64,000 nucleotides of DNA. Source: Paenibacillus pabuli NBRC 13638 (GTDB lineage Bacteria > Bacillota > Bacilli > Paenibacillales > Paenibacillaceae). Position numbers and translations under genes: made by a program. This document shows, one piece after another, positions 1 to 8,064 of the stretch. The notes below the pieces were generated by a model, which worked only from the letters and a program-made list of their open reading frames with translations, was not told the DNA's origin and did not search any database. The stretch's first letter is position 1; every line of letters starts with the position of its first letter. The stretch spans positions 62,001 through 126,000 of the forward strand of contig NZ_BCNM01000004.1 in assembly GCF_001514495.1 (NCBI RefSeq), given 5' to 3'.

Positions 1-612
1 GCTGCGGTCATTCTTCTCAGCTTCTTGTCGCAGCTCGGTCCAAGATGCTCCGCATTCTGCCGTTCGAATCAGATATATTAACAGCGGCTGTCCATTAACA
101 TGCGATTGACCGCCATGCAGCTTCTCCAGCTCCTCTGGAAATTTACAGCTATGTCCGTTCAGCCATGCAAAGAGCAGTGTTTCCATACGTTCTTCATCTT
201 TTGGAGAGGGGGGAGCGGAGACAGACAGTTCCTGCTGGAACTTCTTTAACATCTCTTCAAGTTCTTCGTCCTCAAAAGCGGTTTTCAAAAGATATCCGGA
301 TGCCCCAAGTTGAATTCCCTGCTGTGCGTATTCAAAATCTCGGTGGCAACTGAGCAGAATTATTTTGGTCTTCGCCGCCATCTCCTTTATCTTGCGAGAC
401 AGCTCGATGCCATCCATCTCTGGCATTACAATATCTGTTATTACAATTTCAGGCCGATGCTCCAGAAAGGCTTCCCAGGCTTTTTGTCCATTGGGCGCGT
501 CAGCTATAACTTCCATTCCAAAGTTCTCCCAAGCTACGGTCGAACGTAGGCCTTTCCGTACAATGCTCTCATCATCTGCAATCAGCACCTTAATTCTCTT
601 TGCTGTATCCAT
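1..612 (-). CDS. Response regulator (YesN/AraC type), 3' end missing
   Basis: Partial gene reading leftwards out of the window; only the N-terminal 204 codons are present. The start at 612 gives an N-terminal receiver domain with the acidic pair D13/D14, the likely phosphoacceptor D60 (context ITDIVMPEMDG) and the conserved lysine in YLLKTAF. The rest should carry an AraC-type DNA-binding domain, as in YesN-type regulators, but that lies outside the window, so this is inference. The gene overlaps the 3' end of the upstream sensor kinase by 23 bp, indicating translational coupling and a single two-component operon. YesM/YesN-type pairs usually control nearby carbohydrate ABC transporters or hydrolases, so the target may be the genes to the left of the window. 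Confidence 0.9.
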   Translation of the reverse strand, partial: MDTAKRIKVLIADDESIVRKGLRSTVAWENFGMEVIADAPNGQKAWEAFLEHRPEIVITDIVMPEMDGIELSRKIKEMAAKTKIILLSCHRDFEYAQQGIQLGASGYLLKTAFEDEELEEMLKKFQQELSVSAPPSPKDEERMETLLFAWLNGHSCKFPEELEKLHGGQSHVNGQPLLIYLIRTAECGASWTELRQEAEKNDRS

Positions 613-2338
613 CCGGACGCTCCTCCTCTTTGGGCCAATGAATGACAATCGCTGTACCTTCACCCTTAGTCGAATGTACTGTAAGTCCGTACTGCGAGCC
701 GAAATGCAGTTTGAATTTCTGGTCTGCGTTCTGGACGCCTAATCCTCCGCGACCACGACGTTTCGGATCTGGAACAAGCAAACGCTCCCGTTTTTCTTCC
801 GTCATACCTGCTCCATTATCCCTGAGAATCAGCAGAAGCTCATTCCTTTCTATTACGGTGACATCCAGCTTAATTACACCTATTCCATCCGTGAAACCGT
901 GGAAAAATATATTTTCAAACAGTGGCTGCAGAGTCATACGTGGGATCAGATACTGCTTCAGTGAGTCCTCACAATTCAGCTCATAGCTGAACACATTTCC
1001 ATACCTGATCTCCTGAATTTTCAGGAAATGCTCAATCATGCGTAGTTCTCTGCCCACCGTGATCAGTTCCTGCGATATATCCAGATTTCCTTCCAGCACC
1101 ATCGTTAAATGATATAACATCTGACGGATATCATCAGCCCCTTCCAGACGGGCCTTCCACTGAATGGAGTTCAACGTATTGAACAGCAGGTGGGGGTTAA
1201 TCTGATAATGGAAAGCCTTCAGTTCCGCTTCCTTCTTGAGTCTTTCGCTCTGTTCCACTTCTTGTACAAGCGATTGGACGCCACTTACCATCCGGTTAAA
1301 ACTCATATCAAGGCTACCTAGCTCATCTCTACCTTCGATTGGCATCCGTGTATCCAGCTTACCGAAGCTGACCTTCTGCATCGAATCCTTTAGCGTACGA
1401 ATACGTGCTGTAAACCTCGATGAGAACAGATAGGCGAGTCCAAAGGCAAGCACACATGAAATAATGGCCACGACAATGGTATTCGACCGAATAATGCCCG
1501 AGGACAGGTAGAAGGCTTTGGCAGGTAATCTCGCTTCTATGGTCCACTGGTTCACGGCAAGCGTCCGAATCCATGTAATATCACTATCCTTCTTCGTAAA
1601 AGTGGATGCGCTTTCATATACAATTCTTCCGTCCGAAGCTTTAATGGTCAGATGCGACTTCGTATCTGTCTCAAACAGCTTGAACATATGGAGCAGTTCC
1701 TGCGCATTCTCCTCTATGAGTATGGTGCTGCCGTTTTGCGTTCCGTTGGAATTATGAATCGGCACAGCGAGCCCAAGGACGGGAAGATTCGAATCGCCTG
1801 AGCTGCTCATTGCGTGATTTTGCATATAAAAGCCAAGCCAGTATATTCCTTTATAAGAAGCGGGTTTTGTCTTCCATTCTGGAATATTTTTCAGCTTATC
1901 AACATTCAAATTGTTCTCTCCATAATAATAACCAGAGGGAGTAATGATATAGATTCCTGCGGTTAGATCCGTCCGGAGCGATTTGAGTAGGGCTTCAAAG
2001 TCATTCTTTTCAATGATTTCACTATAACTTACAGGTGCCTGATTTCTTAGATCTGCATGGGCGGGATCAAGTAAATACGAGTAGATCGTTTCACTCATTT
2101 GTTTCATTCGGCTTAAAGATGAACTTGTTTGTTGCTCCAACTGTGCTACGGCATTTTCACCATATTTGCCAAACTGGGAATTAATAATTTTGGCGGACTG
2201 GTAATATGACAACGCACCTAGCGATAGCAGAGGAATCAGAGTGACAATGAGAAAACAGAAGAGCAGCTTGGTCCGTATACTGCGATAGGAACCAGAGAAA
2301 ATGCGTTTATTAAGCTGCCTGATCCATTGGACGTTCAT
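590..2338 (-). CDS. YesM-type sensor histidine kinase
   Basis: 582-residue membrane sensor kinase. One N-terminal membrane segment (about 27-47), an extracytoplasmic sensing domain (about 48-285), a second membrane segment (about 286-306), a HAMP linker, then the His_kinase block with the phosphorylatable H383 in QINPHLLFN and a HATPase_c domain with N- and G-boxes (DNGAGM, GRGGLGVQN). This is the standard architecture of the LytS/YesM class that senses extracellular sugars or their binding proteins and phosphorylates a YesN-type regulator. It is followed immediately by that regulator with a 23-bp overlap. A strong cre-like site lies about 85 bp upstream of the start, suggesting catabolite control. 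The ligand cannot be read from the sequence. Confidence 0.93.
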   Translation of the reverse strand: MNVQWIRQLNKRIFSGSYRSIRTKLLFCFLIVTLIPLLSLGALSYYQSAKIINSQFGKYGENAVAQLEQQTSSSLSRMKQMSETIYSYLLDPAHADLRNQAPVSYSEIIEKNDFEALLKSLRTDLTAGIYIITPSGYYYGENNLNVDKLKNIPEWKTKPASYKGIYWLGFYMQNHAMSSSGDSNLPVLGLAVPIHNSNGTQNGSTILIEENAQELLHMFKLFETDTKSHLTIKASDGRIVYESASTFTKKDSDITWIRTLAVNQWTIEARLPAKAFYLSSGIIRSNTIVVAIISCVLAFGLAYLFSSRFTARIRTLKDSMQKVSFGKLDTRMPIEGRDELGSLDMSFNRMVSGVQSLVQEVEQSERLKKEAELKAFHYQINPHLLFNTLNSIQWKARLEGADDIRQMLYHLTMVLEGNLDISQELITVGRELRMIEHFLKIQEIRYGNVFSYELNCEDSLKQYLIPRMTLQPLFENIFFHGFTDGIGVIKLDVTVIERNELLLILRDNGAGMTEEKRERLLVPDPKRRGRGGLGVQNADQKFKLHFGSQYGLTVHSTKGEGTAIVIHWPKEEERPDGYSKEN

Positions 2339-2420
2339 AAACGATTTCCCCTCTCGCTATAACTACATCTACCTGCATTCTAGCATGGACAGATAGCCTA
2401 TAGAAGAATCCAATCATTTC

Positions 2421-2436
2421 ATGGTAACGCTTTCAA
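2421..2436 (-). promoter_or_regulatory. cre (CcpA) site upstream of the sensor kinase
   Basis: On the minus strand the 16 bases TTGAAAGCGTTACCAT match every fixed position of the WTGNAANCGNWNNCWW cre consensus. The site sits about 83 bp upstream of the kinase start, a position suited to promoter control by CcpA. The match is seen; regulation is inferred. Confidence 0.6.
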
Positions 2437-2492
2437 TTTGTTGTGTGCAAATAAAATTTTTCGAAGAAACGGGAAAAGCACCTCCCCGGAAA

Positions 2493-2507
2493 GCTGTTTA
2501 AAACAGC
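2493..2507 (-). terminator. Hairpin after the glycosidase gene
   Basis: GCTGTT and AACAGC form a perfect short stem just beyond the stop of the minus-strand glycosidase gene. There is no clear uridine run directly after it, so it may be a terminator or only a 3'-stabilising hairpin. Confidence 0.35.
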
Positions 2508-2531
2508 AGCCAGGGACGTGCAATATTGGTT

Positions 2532-4238
2532 TTAGATTGTGTACTCGTGCCCCAGAACCAGGAACACACTTGATGTCCATGTGAATGCCCTGTCACGTAG
2601 GCCTTCACCAGTCAGCGCGTCGAAATTCTCTGCCATACCACTCCGGCTAAGCATATTGCAGAAGCGGCGTGATACTTCCTGAGCCAGCTCCAGGTCACCA
2701 GCTGCGGCTGCGCCTTCCACGAGAAGCATGGTCGATGGTGCCCAGATCGGTCCGCGCCAATACCCGTCTGGTATATAGTAAGGGCTGCTTATGCTCTCGG
2801 TCGCCCAACCGTTTTCCGTAAGGAATCGATTCTCCTCCCGCAGCCCTTCCAGAAGAACATCTCTGATTGATTCAGGCAGGCGTTTACCAAGTAGAATTGG
2901 AACGAATAACAGCAGACTGTCTCCCGCCGAGGGCTCATGTGTACCTGAGCGTAAGGAGATAAATCTTCCATCTTTCCAGAAGTGGCTGATCATCTTCTCC
3001 AATGTATCATCCGCCAGTTTTCTCCATTCAGAAGATTCCTCGGTAAGCCCAAGCAACCCTGCAATTTCAGCAAGAAGCTCGGTCTGGATAATCAGAAAGG
3101 CAGCTAAATCCGGGCTTTCTACAGGTATTCCATGATTAAATGCTGTGCTGTTATCCCAGCCGGAATCATTACCGTGGTTATATTGGGGGATCCCATCACC
3201 ATCATCATCACGATACCGGAACCACCATTTCGTCCACTTGGACAATGGACCATACACTTCACGGAGCTGCGCCTCGCGGATATCATCCGTACGTTGCATC
3301 ATCCAGGCCAGTGTCCATCCATGAATAGGAGGTTTGTTACAGTTCCACAGCTCATATTTATCGTTCACAAAATCAGGAATCAAGCCACTCTCATCTTGTC
3401 GATCAAAAAAGATCATGAACTGGTCCCATGCAAGTTTTGGATCATGACGAACAAGCGCCATCGCATTGAAACAGTGGTCCCAGCTCCATATATTTGTCAT
3501 CCAGTTCTTTGACATGTACATGGCAGGACGGGTCAGACAACCCTCCGCCGGAACGAGGCAGGACCAAGTAATGTAAGCCGCGAGCTCCCGCGCATCCTGC
3601 CAGCGATCAGGGATCGCAAGACTACTGTCCAGCCACTGGTTGAATTCAGTCCGAACTGCTGCTACGTCATCATCAAAGGAGTCCCATTGTGGGCGAGGCT
3701 CCCACACTGTGCGGAATTCCTCAACGGCAAACTCCGCCGTATTCGTGTCCATATCCACGCTGAACTCTGCAATCACGCGTGAGCTCTTGGTCTTATCCCA
3801 CGGTACTTCCATCTTTTGATTGCCCACAAGTCCAGTCAGCATGAAGCGGCATTCATGGGTAAAGCTGTTCACTTCCCAACTGTGCTTGTTCACTTCATAT
3901 GCATAATCATAGGCTGCCGGGATAAAGGTCAACCGGATACCGCAGCCTTTTGAACGGAATCGGACGGTACGACTATCCGAAATACAGATTTCGGCAAAGA
4001 TTGTCAACGCCGACGAAATCAGCCGCACGGCTTCAGGAGAAGCCTCCGGCGTAAATGGAATCGTCTGATTCTGCTGATCCAGCAGTTCAATACGAAACGC
4101 TTCGCCAAATTTATCATCTCCACCCCGTACAGTTCGAAGGTAGAGGCCCTGCTGTCTATTCTTGCCTTCAGGCAGAAGAGAGACTGCAAGGAACGACTCT
4201 CTACGGCTGAAGGGTACAATGTTCAGGTCAAATTTCAT
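2532..4238 (-). CDS. GH63/MGH1-like (alpha/alpha)6 glycoside hydrolase
   Basis: 568 residues without signal peptide, so probably cytoplasmic. The C-terminal two thirds show the aromatic-rich signature of the trehalase/GH63/mannosylglycerate-hydrolase clan: WSWDHCFNAMAL near 250, the IHGWTLAWM block, DDDGDGIPQYNHGNDSGWDNST around 345-365, and a late GYWRGPIWAPSTM block. The N-terminal 190 residues are a beta-rich domain without a motif I recognise. Family members hydrolyse alpha-linked glucosides or mannosides; the exact substrate cannot be assigned. The start is set by GGAGG six bases upstream of ATG. A cre-like site lies 22 bp upstream. It stands alone upstream of a two-component pair in the same direction, which could link it to sugar sensing. 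Confidence 0.8.
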   Translation of the reverse strand: MKFDLNIVPFSRRESFLAVSLLPEGKNRQQGLYLRTVRGGDDKFGEAFRIELLDQQNQTIPFTPEASPEAVRLISSALTIFAEICISDSRTVRFRSKGCGIRLTFIPAAYDYAYEVNKHSWEVNSFTHECRFMLTGLVGNQKMEVPWDKTKSSRVIAEFSVDMDTNTAEFAVEEFRTVWEPRPQWDSFDDDVAAVRTEFNQWLDSSLAIPDRWQDARELAAYITWSCLVPAEGCLTRPAMYMSKNWMTNIWSWDHCFNAMALVRHDPKLAWDQFMIFFDRQDESGLIPDFVNDKYELWNCNKPPIHGWTLAWMMQRTDDIREAQLREVYGPLSKWTKWWFRYRDDDGDGIPQYNHGNDSGWDNSTAFNHGIPVESPDLAAFLIIQTELLAEIAGLLGLTEESSEWRKLADDTLEKMISHFWKDGRFISLRSGTHEPSAGDSLLLFVPILLGKRLPESIRDVLLEGLREENRFLTENGWATESISSPYYIPDGYWRGPIWAPSTMLLVEGAAAAGDLELAQEVSRRFCNMLSRSGMAENFDALTGEGLRDRAFTWTSSVFLVLGHEYTI

Positions 4239-4259
4239 GATCGTCCTCCTTCAACAAGG

Positions 4260-4275
4260 AATAATACGCTTTCAT
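4260..4275 (-). promoter_or_regulatory. cre-like site upstream of the glycosidase
   Basis: Minus-strand ATGAAAGCGTATTATT matches the 16-base cre consensus WTGNAANCGNWNNCWW at all fixed positions but one (A instead of C at position 14). It lies just upstream of the ribosome site of the glycosidase gene, where CcpA binding would act as a roadblock or repressor. Confidence 0.45.
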
Positions 4276-4417
4276 TGTAAACTGCTGCTCAAGGAACAGG
4301 AACGTCCAGGTGTCTTCGCTAAAGAGGGGAATTTGTTGGCAATGGATGAATCGGGTGGTTAGAGGTGTCTTTTTGTTAGAGAATTGGGGAGAAAGTGTTA
4401 GATATAGAGGGAATGGA

Positions 4418-4462
4418 AAGAGCCCCTGAATTCGGTCGATAGTGGACCTTTCATGGGCTCTT
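4418..4462 (-). terminator. Stem-loop after the LTA synthase gene
   Basis: AAGAGCCC and GGGCTCTT form an 8-bp outer stem, with an inner GGTC/GACC stem. It is located between the LTA synthase stop and the upstream region of the glycosidase. T-rich sequence follows on the plus side (TTGTCTTTT), so polarity is uncertain. Confidence 0.5.
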
Positions 4463-4512
4463 GTCTTTTATCATGAATTAAAAGTGGTAATAGGTTCGTT
4501 TCGCATGCTGGA

Positions 4513-6495
4513 TTATTTCACTGTATTTCGATTCTGTAATTGAATCAGGTAACTGTTGGACAAGTGCAGAAGTTCCAAAGCCCGTTCGTACTCTTCTTTC
4601 GTAATATAGCCGGATGAATTGGATTTCTCTTCTGTTGGATTGAGCGATGCAGGTGCTGCTGGTTCATTCTTCAGGCGGTTCGGATTCGTCTTTTCATCAA
4701 GCTCAGCTGAACTTACATCCTGCCTCCCAGCATCGGCAAGGGAGTAATGAGTGCCATCCCCGTATCCCGTGGCAGGAATGAACAGGGAAGCGTCATTCAA
4801 CACCGATCCGGAAGGCAGATAATAGCGCTCAGGCAGCAGATTATTCCCCTCACGCAGCAAATCCTGACCAAAATGAAGCTGGTTCTGGAGAGAAGCCCCT
4901 GTTAATCCGGCGATCGTAGGCAATATATCCACCTGCCCTCCGATCTGTTCCAACTGAGCAGCCGGCGTGATGCCAGGAGCCGTGACGATCAGTGGAATAT
5001 TGATCATGTCCGCTGACGTATACTCGCGACCGTAGATTTCCTGCATCAGCTTCTCATCATCCCGATCCAGCGAGTAGATGGGCAGACCCAGATGGTCTCC
5101 GTATACGACCAGCAGGCTATTTTCCCATAATCCGCGTTCCTTGAGTCCCTCAATAAATTGCCCCACCGCCTGATCGGCATAATGCTGGGATACAAGATAA
5201 TCTCCAGGCAATGTATTATCGAACCGTTTCGGCAGCGTCAGACTGATCTTATCTTCGGGCAAATGGTATGGATGGTGTGCAGACATGGATATGATTTGTG
5301 CATAGAAAGGCGATCCGGAGGCCTGCATGGCTTCCAGTTGATCCAGGGTCTTGCTGTACAACACCTCATCTGATGCCGAGAAGGCGATGGAGTCCTCTGT
5401 TCCGAAATAATTGATGTCATAATACCGGTCAAATCCAAGCGCCTTGTATAACTGATCGCGATTCCAGAAGTGCACATCATTCGTGTGGAATGTGGCTGTC
5501 TGGTAACCGTTCGCAGACATCAGCCTGGGCAGACTTGGCAGCTTCTTATTCGCATAGACGGTAGCTGCTGCCCCGTTGGGCGGTGTGTAGAACGATGTAT
5601 TCACCACAAACTCGGCATCGGACGTATTTCCCTGGCCTACTTGCTGATAAAAGTTGGGGAAATACAGACTTTGTCCAGCCAACTCATTCAGATGGGGGGT
5701 AACTTCCTGTCCGTTGACTTTCAACCCAATCAGGAAGGACTGAAATGATTCGAGCTGGAGCACAATCACATTACGTCCTTTGGCTGCGCCCTGCTCTACA
5801 ACAGCAGGCAATGCTGTCGTTTGTTTAATCTCGTCAATATGATTCTGATCGATGGTATCCATGGGCACGGGCTTATCAGGGCGGTCAGCCAGAATGGTAT
5901 ACGCTTCATACCCGAGAATCCCCATCTGCTCCGCTTGTGTAATCTCGCTCATGCTCGCCCGATTGGGGTAAATGTTGAGCATACAGAGCACCAGGGACAG
6001 AATGAGGATGACCGAGGCAATCCGTCTTCTGGCGCTCCGTTCAAGCGGCATTCTGCCCGGACGTTCGGTCAAGCCGAGCTTGATCCGGCGACGAATGAGT
6101 ATCCCAGCAATAATCAGAATATCTGCAAAAATAAACAAATAATACGGATCAAGCAAAGAGAACATGCTGCTCTTGACCGAGGTTACCTGATTCACCTGTG
6201 CGAGCGCATGATAGTTGACAATGACACCATAATATTTGTAGTACATAATGGCTGCGAAGAAGATTCCCGAAAGGATCAGATCTAGTCCGAGGTAAAGCCA
6301 CATCCGGCGTTTCGCTGCGAACCATTCGATCAGACAGAAGCAGATCCAGATCAGCGGCAGCTCTGTCAGCAGTGGTTTCCAGACGGGGATGTCATCGAAG
6401 ATTACAATCCAGGCCAGAGAGCTTTTGATCATCATAATAACGGTGAACGCTATAAACGGTCCGCTTAGAAACCGGGTGAGTGAATTGCGTGACAA
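4513..6495 (-). CDS. Lipoteichoic acid synthase family protein
   Basis: About 660 residues. The N-terminal 190 residues contain five hydrophobic membrane segments; the rest is an extracellular sulfatase-fold domain. The putative catalytic threonine lies in GQGNTSDAEF (T291 with the chosen start), matching the LtaS nucleophile context, and the E of LQLESFQSF is the expected metal ligand. These enzymes transfer glycerol phosphate from phosphatidylglycerol to build lipoteichoic acid on the outer membrane face. A Ser/Asn/Pro-rich linker and a helical tail after about residue 600 extend beyond the usual catalytic domain. The start is taken as TTG at 6495 because a strong GGAGGG lies about nine bases upstream; an ATG eleven codons earlier would place that ribosome site inside the gene. 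Monocistronic. Confidence 0.88.
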   Translation of the reverse strand: MSRNSLTRFLSGPFIAFTVIMMIKSSLAWIVIFDDIPVWKPLLTELPLIWICFCLIEWFAAKRRMWLYLGLDLILSGIFFAAIMYYKYYGVIVNYHALAQVNQVTSVKSSMFSLLDPYYLFIFADILIIAGILIRRRIKLGLTERPGRMPLERSARRRIASVILILSLVLCMLNIYPNRASMSEITQAEQMGILGYEAYTILADRPDKPVPMDTIDQNHIDEIKQTTALPAVVEQGAAKGRNVIVLQLESFQSFLIGLKVNGQEVTPHLNELAGQSLYFPNFYQQVGQGNTSDAEFVVNTSFYTPPNGAAATVYANKKLPSLPRLMSANGYQTATFHTNDVHFWNRDQLYKALGFDRYYDINYFGTEDSIAFSASDEVLYSKTLDQLEAMQASGSPFYAQIISMSAHHPYHLPEDKISLTLPKRFDNTLPGDYLVSQHYADQAVGQFIEGLKERGLWENSLLVVYGDHLGLPIYSLDRDDEKLMQEIYGREYTSADMINIPLIVTAPGITPAAQLEQIGGQVDILPTIAGLTGASLQNQLHFGQDLLREGNNLLPERYYLPSGSVLNDASLFIPATGYGDGTHYSLADAGRQDVSSAELDEKTNPNRLKNEPAAPASLNPTEEKSNSSGYITKEEYERALELLHLSNSYLIQLQNRNTVK

Positions 6496-6657
6496 GTTAC
6501 CAGCCCTCCTTCCTTTCCGAAGTTTCATTTAACAAGTATTATGCTATCTCATCGCATGTCGTGTCAAAATGTACCCCACTTCATATTCTGCACGCCTGTT
6601 CAGGAATATGAAGAACAGAGGGCAGAGTATGGGGCTATTCATGTGCTCGAACATACA

Positions 6658-6699
6658 AACAGCCCCTTCCTGTTGAAGAAAAGCAGAAGGGACTGTTAA
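6658..6699 (-). terminator. Terminator hairpin after the HmoB-like gene
   Basis: AACAGcCCCTTC pairs with GAAGGGaCTGTT around a short loop. On the minus strand it is followed by the moderately T-rich TTTGTATGTT. It lies about 90 bp beyond the stop of the monooxygenase gene. Confidence 0.5.
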
Positions 6700-6788
6700 T
6701 TGAAGTTTAATGAAACTGCTCAATGTGCGGCATGATGTATCTGTTAATTTTATACCCAATTAAAAGCAAAGTTCACGTTTCCCTTTGA

Positions 6789-7319
<531 letters not shown>

Positions 7320-7378
7320 TCAACATAGCATATGGGATTGTGCGAGTCCAATCGGTTCACATGTATCGGACAGGTGGG

Positions 7379-7693
7379 CTAATTCCGAGCTGAGTAGTAT
7401 AGGTTTGCTACAATAGAAGATAAACAATGAATGACAAACACTGCAGTAATAATGAAAAAGGAAAGCGATATCCCGTCTAGCATAACTACGAGGATCCATG
7501 CCAGAGCAAGACTGATGGTTGTTGCATTCCAGGAGAAGGCCTTTGCTCTCGTGATACAATAAAGGTACCGCTCATCCAGTCCGTTGTGCTTTTTTGCAAT
7601 CAACCTTGTGAAAAAAATAATGAGTATTGCAAATAACAAACCAGCTACAATTCCACCGATCCCGATCATCCGGTTCAGTAATTCAGAACTCAA
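7379..7693 (-). CDS. Small membrane protein paired with an HTH regulator
   Basis: About 104 residues with three to four hydrophobic segments (near 8-28, 50-70 and 72-95) and a charged RLIAKKHNGLDERY loop between the first two. I do not recognise the family by sequence, but small membrane proteins co-transcribed with short XRE regulators are common in Bacillota. The start is probably TTG at 7693, nine bases after AAGGAG; an ATG at 7702 directly abuts the ribosome site. Either start lies inside the 3' end of the upstream regulator gene, so the two are translationally coupled. The protein may signal membrane stress to the regulator; that is inference only. Confidence 0.65.
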   Translation of the reverse strand: MSSELLNRMIGIGGIVAGLLFAILIIFFTRLIAKKHNGLDERYLYCITRAKAFSWNATTISLALAWILVVMLDGISLSFFIITAVFVIHCLSSIVANLYYSARN

Positions 7694-7895
7694 TATTCTC
7701 ATCTCCTTCAAAAATAAATAATTCCTCGATCTGACAGCCAAATAATTGGGCAAGCTTGTGAGCAAGCACAAGAGAAGGTTTGTACTTTCCGGATTCCAGC
7801 GATATGATGGTCTGCCTGGAGACCTTTAGCCGTTGAGACAGTTCTTCCTGTGTGATGTGCATATGTATTCGTTTGTCTTTGATTAGATTTTGCAA
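7683..7895 (-). CDS. Short XRE-family HTH regulator
   Basis: 70-residue protein that is almost entirely one Cro/C1-type helix-turn-helix (TQEELSQRLKVSRQTIISLESGKYKPSL) with a short C-terminal tail. The start is TTG at 7895, six bases after GGGAGG. Its ribosome site lies inside one arm of a perfect 20-bp inverted repeat, so protein or RNA structure at the repeat would affect its own synthesis. It overlaps the downstream membrane-protein gene. It probably autoregulates and may control the divergent helicase gene. Confidence 0.8.
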   Translation of the reverse strand: MQNLIKDKRIHMHITQEELSQRLKVSRQTIISLESGKYKPSLVLAHKLAQLFGCQIEELFIFEGDENIEF

Positions 7896-7899
7896 GTAT

Positions 7900-7955
7900 A
7901 TCCTCCCATAAGTAAAGTTCGCTTTACGTAAAGTTAACTTTACTTATGGGAGGAT
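7900..7955. repeat. Perfect 20-bp inverted repeat with nested palindromes
   Basis: ATCCTCCCATAAGTAAAGTT (7900-7919) and its exact reverse complement (7936-7955) flank a 16-nt centre that itself holds CTTTACGTAAAG. The CTTTAC/GTAAAG half-site occurs four times. Each arm encodes a GGGAGGAT ribosome site, one reading into the HTH regulator and one reading towards the helicase. It is probably the operator of the HTH protein and an RNA hairpin in either transcript. Confidence 0.8.
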
Positions 7956-7958
7956 GGG

Positions 7959-8060
7959 ATGTCAATCTTTCTTCATAATATTTTCCACTTCTTTGAGGTG
8001 ATGCTGTGTCCAAAAGCATATTTCATGATAAAGTATAGTCACTACAAACAGAACGGGTGA
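7959..8060 (+). CDS. Possible 33-residue leader peptide before the helicase
   Basis: ATG at 7959 follows GGGAGG by five bases, in the mirrored ribosome site of the inverted repeat. The frame runs 33 codons to a TGA at 8058, five bases before the helicase ATG, whose own ribosome site is weak. This spacing suggests translational coupling. The peptide (MSIFLHNIFHFFEVM at its start) is hydrophobic and His/Phe-rich but matches nothing I know. It could also be chance. Confidence 0.3.
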   Translation: MSIFLHNIFHFFEVMLCPKAYFMIKYSHYKQNG

Positions 8061-8064
8061 TCGC

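Noticed and set aside
3190..3215. Six consecutive histidine codons on the plus strand near 3200
   Set aside because: They occur in a shadow frame antisense to the glycosidase gene (the DDDGDG segment read backwards); not a coding His-tag.
6544..6759. 71-codon minus-strand frame before the LTA synthase gene
   Set aside because: It spans a terminator hairpin and has no ribosome site or recognisable sequence.
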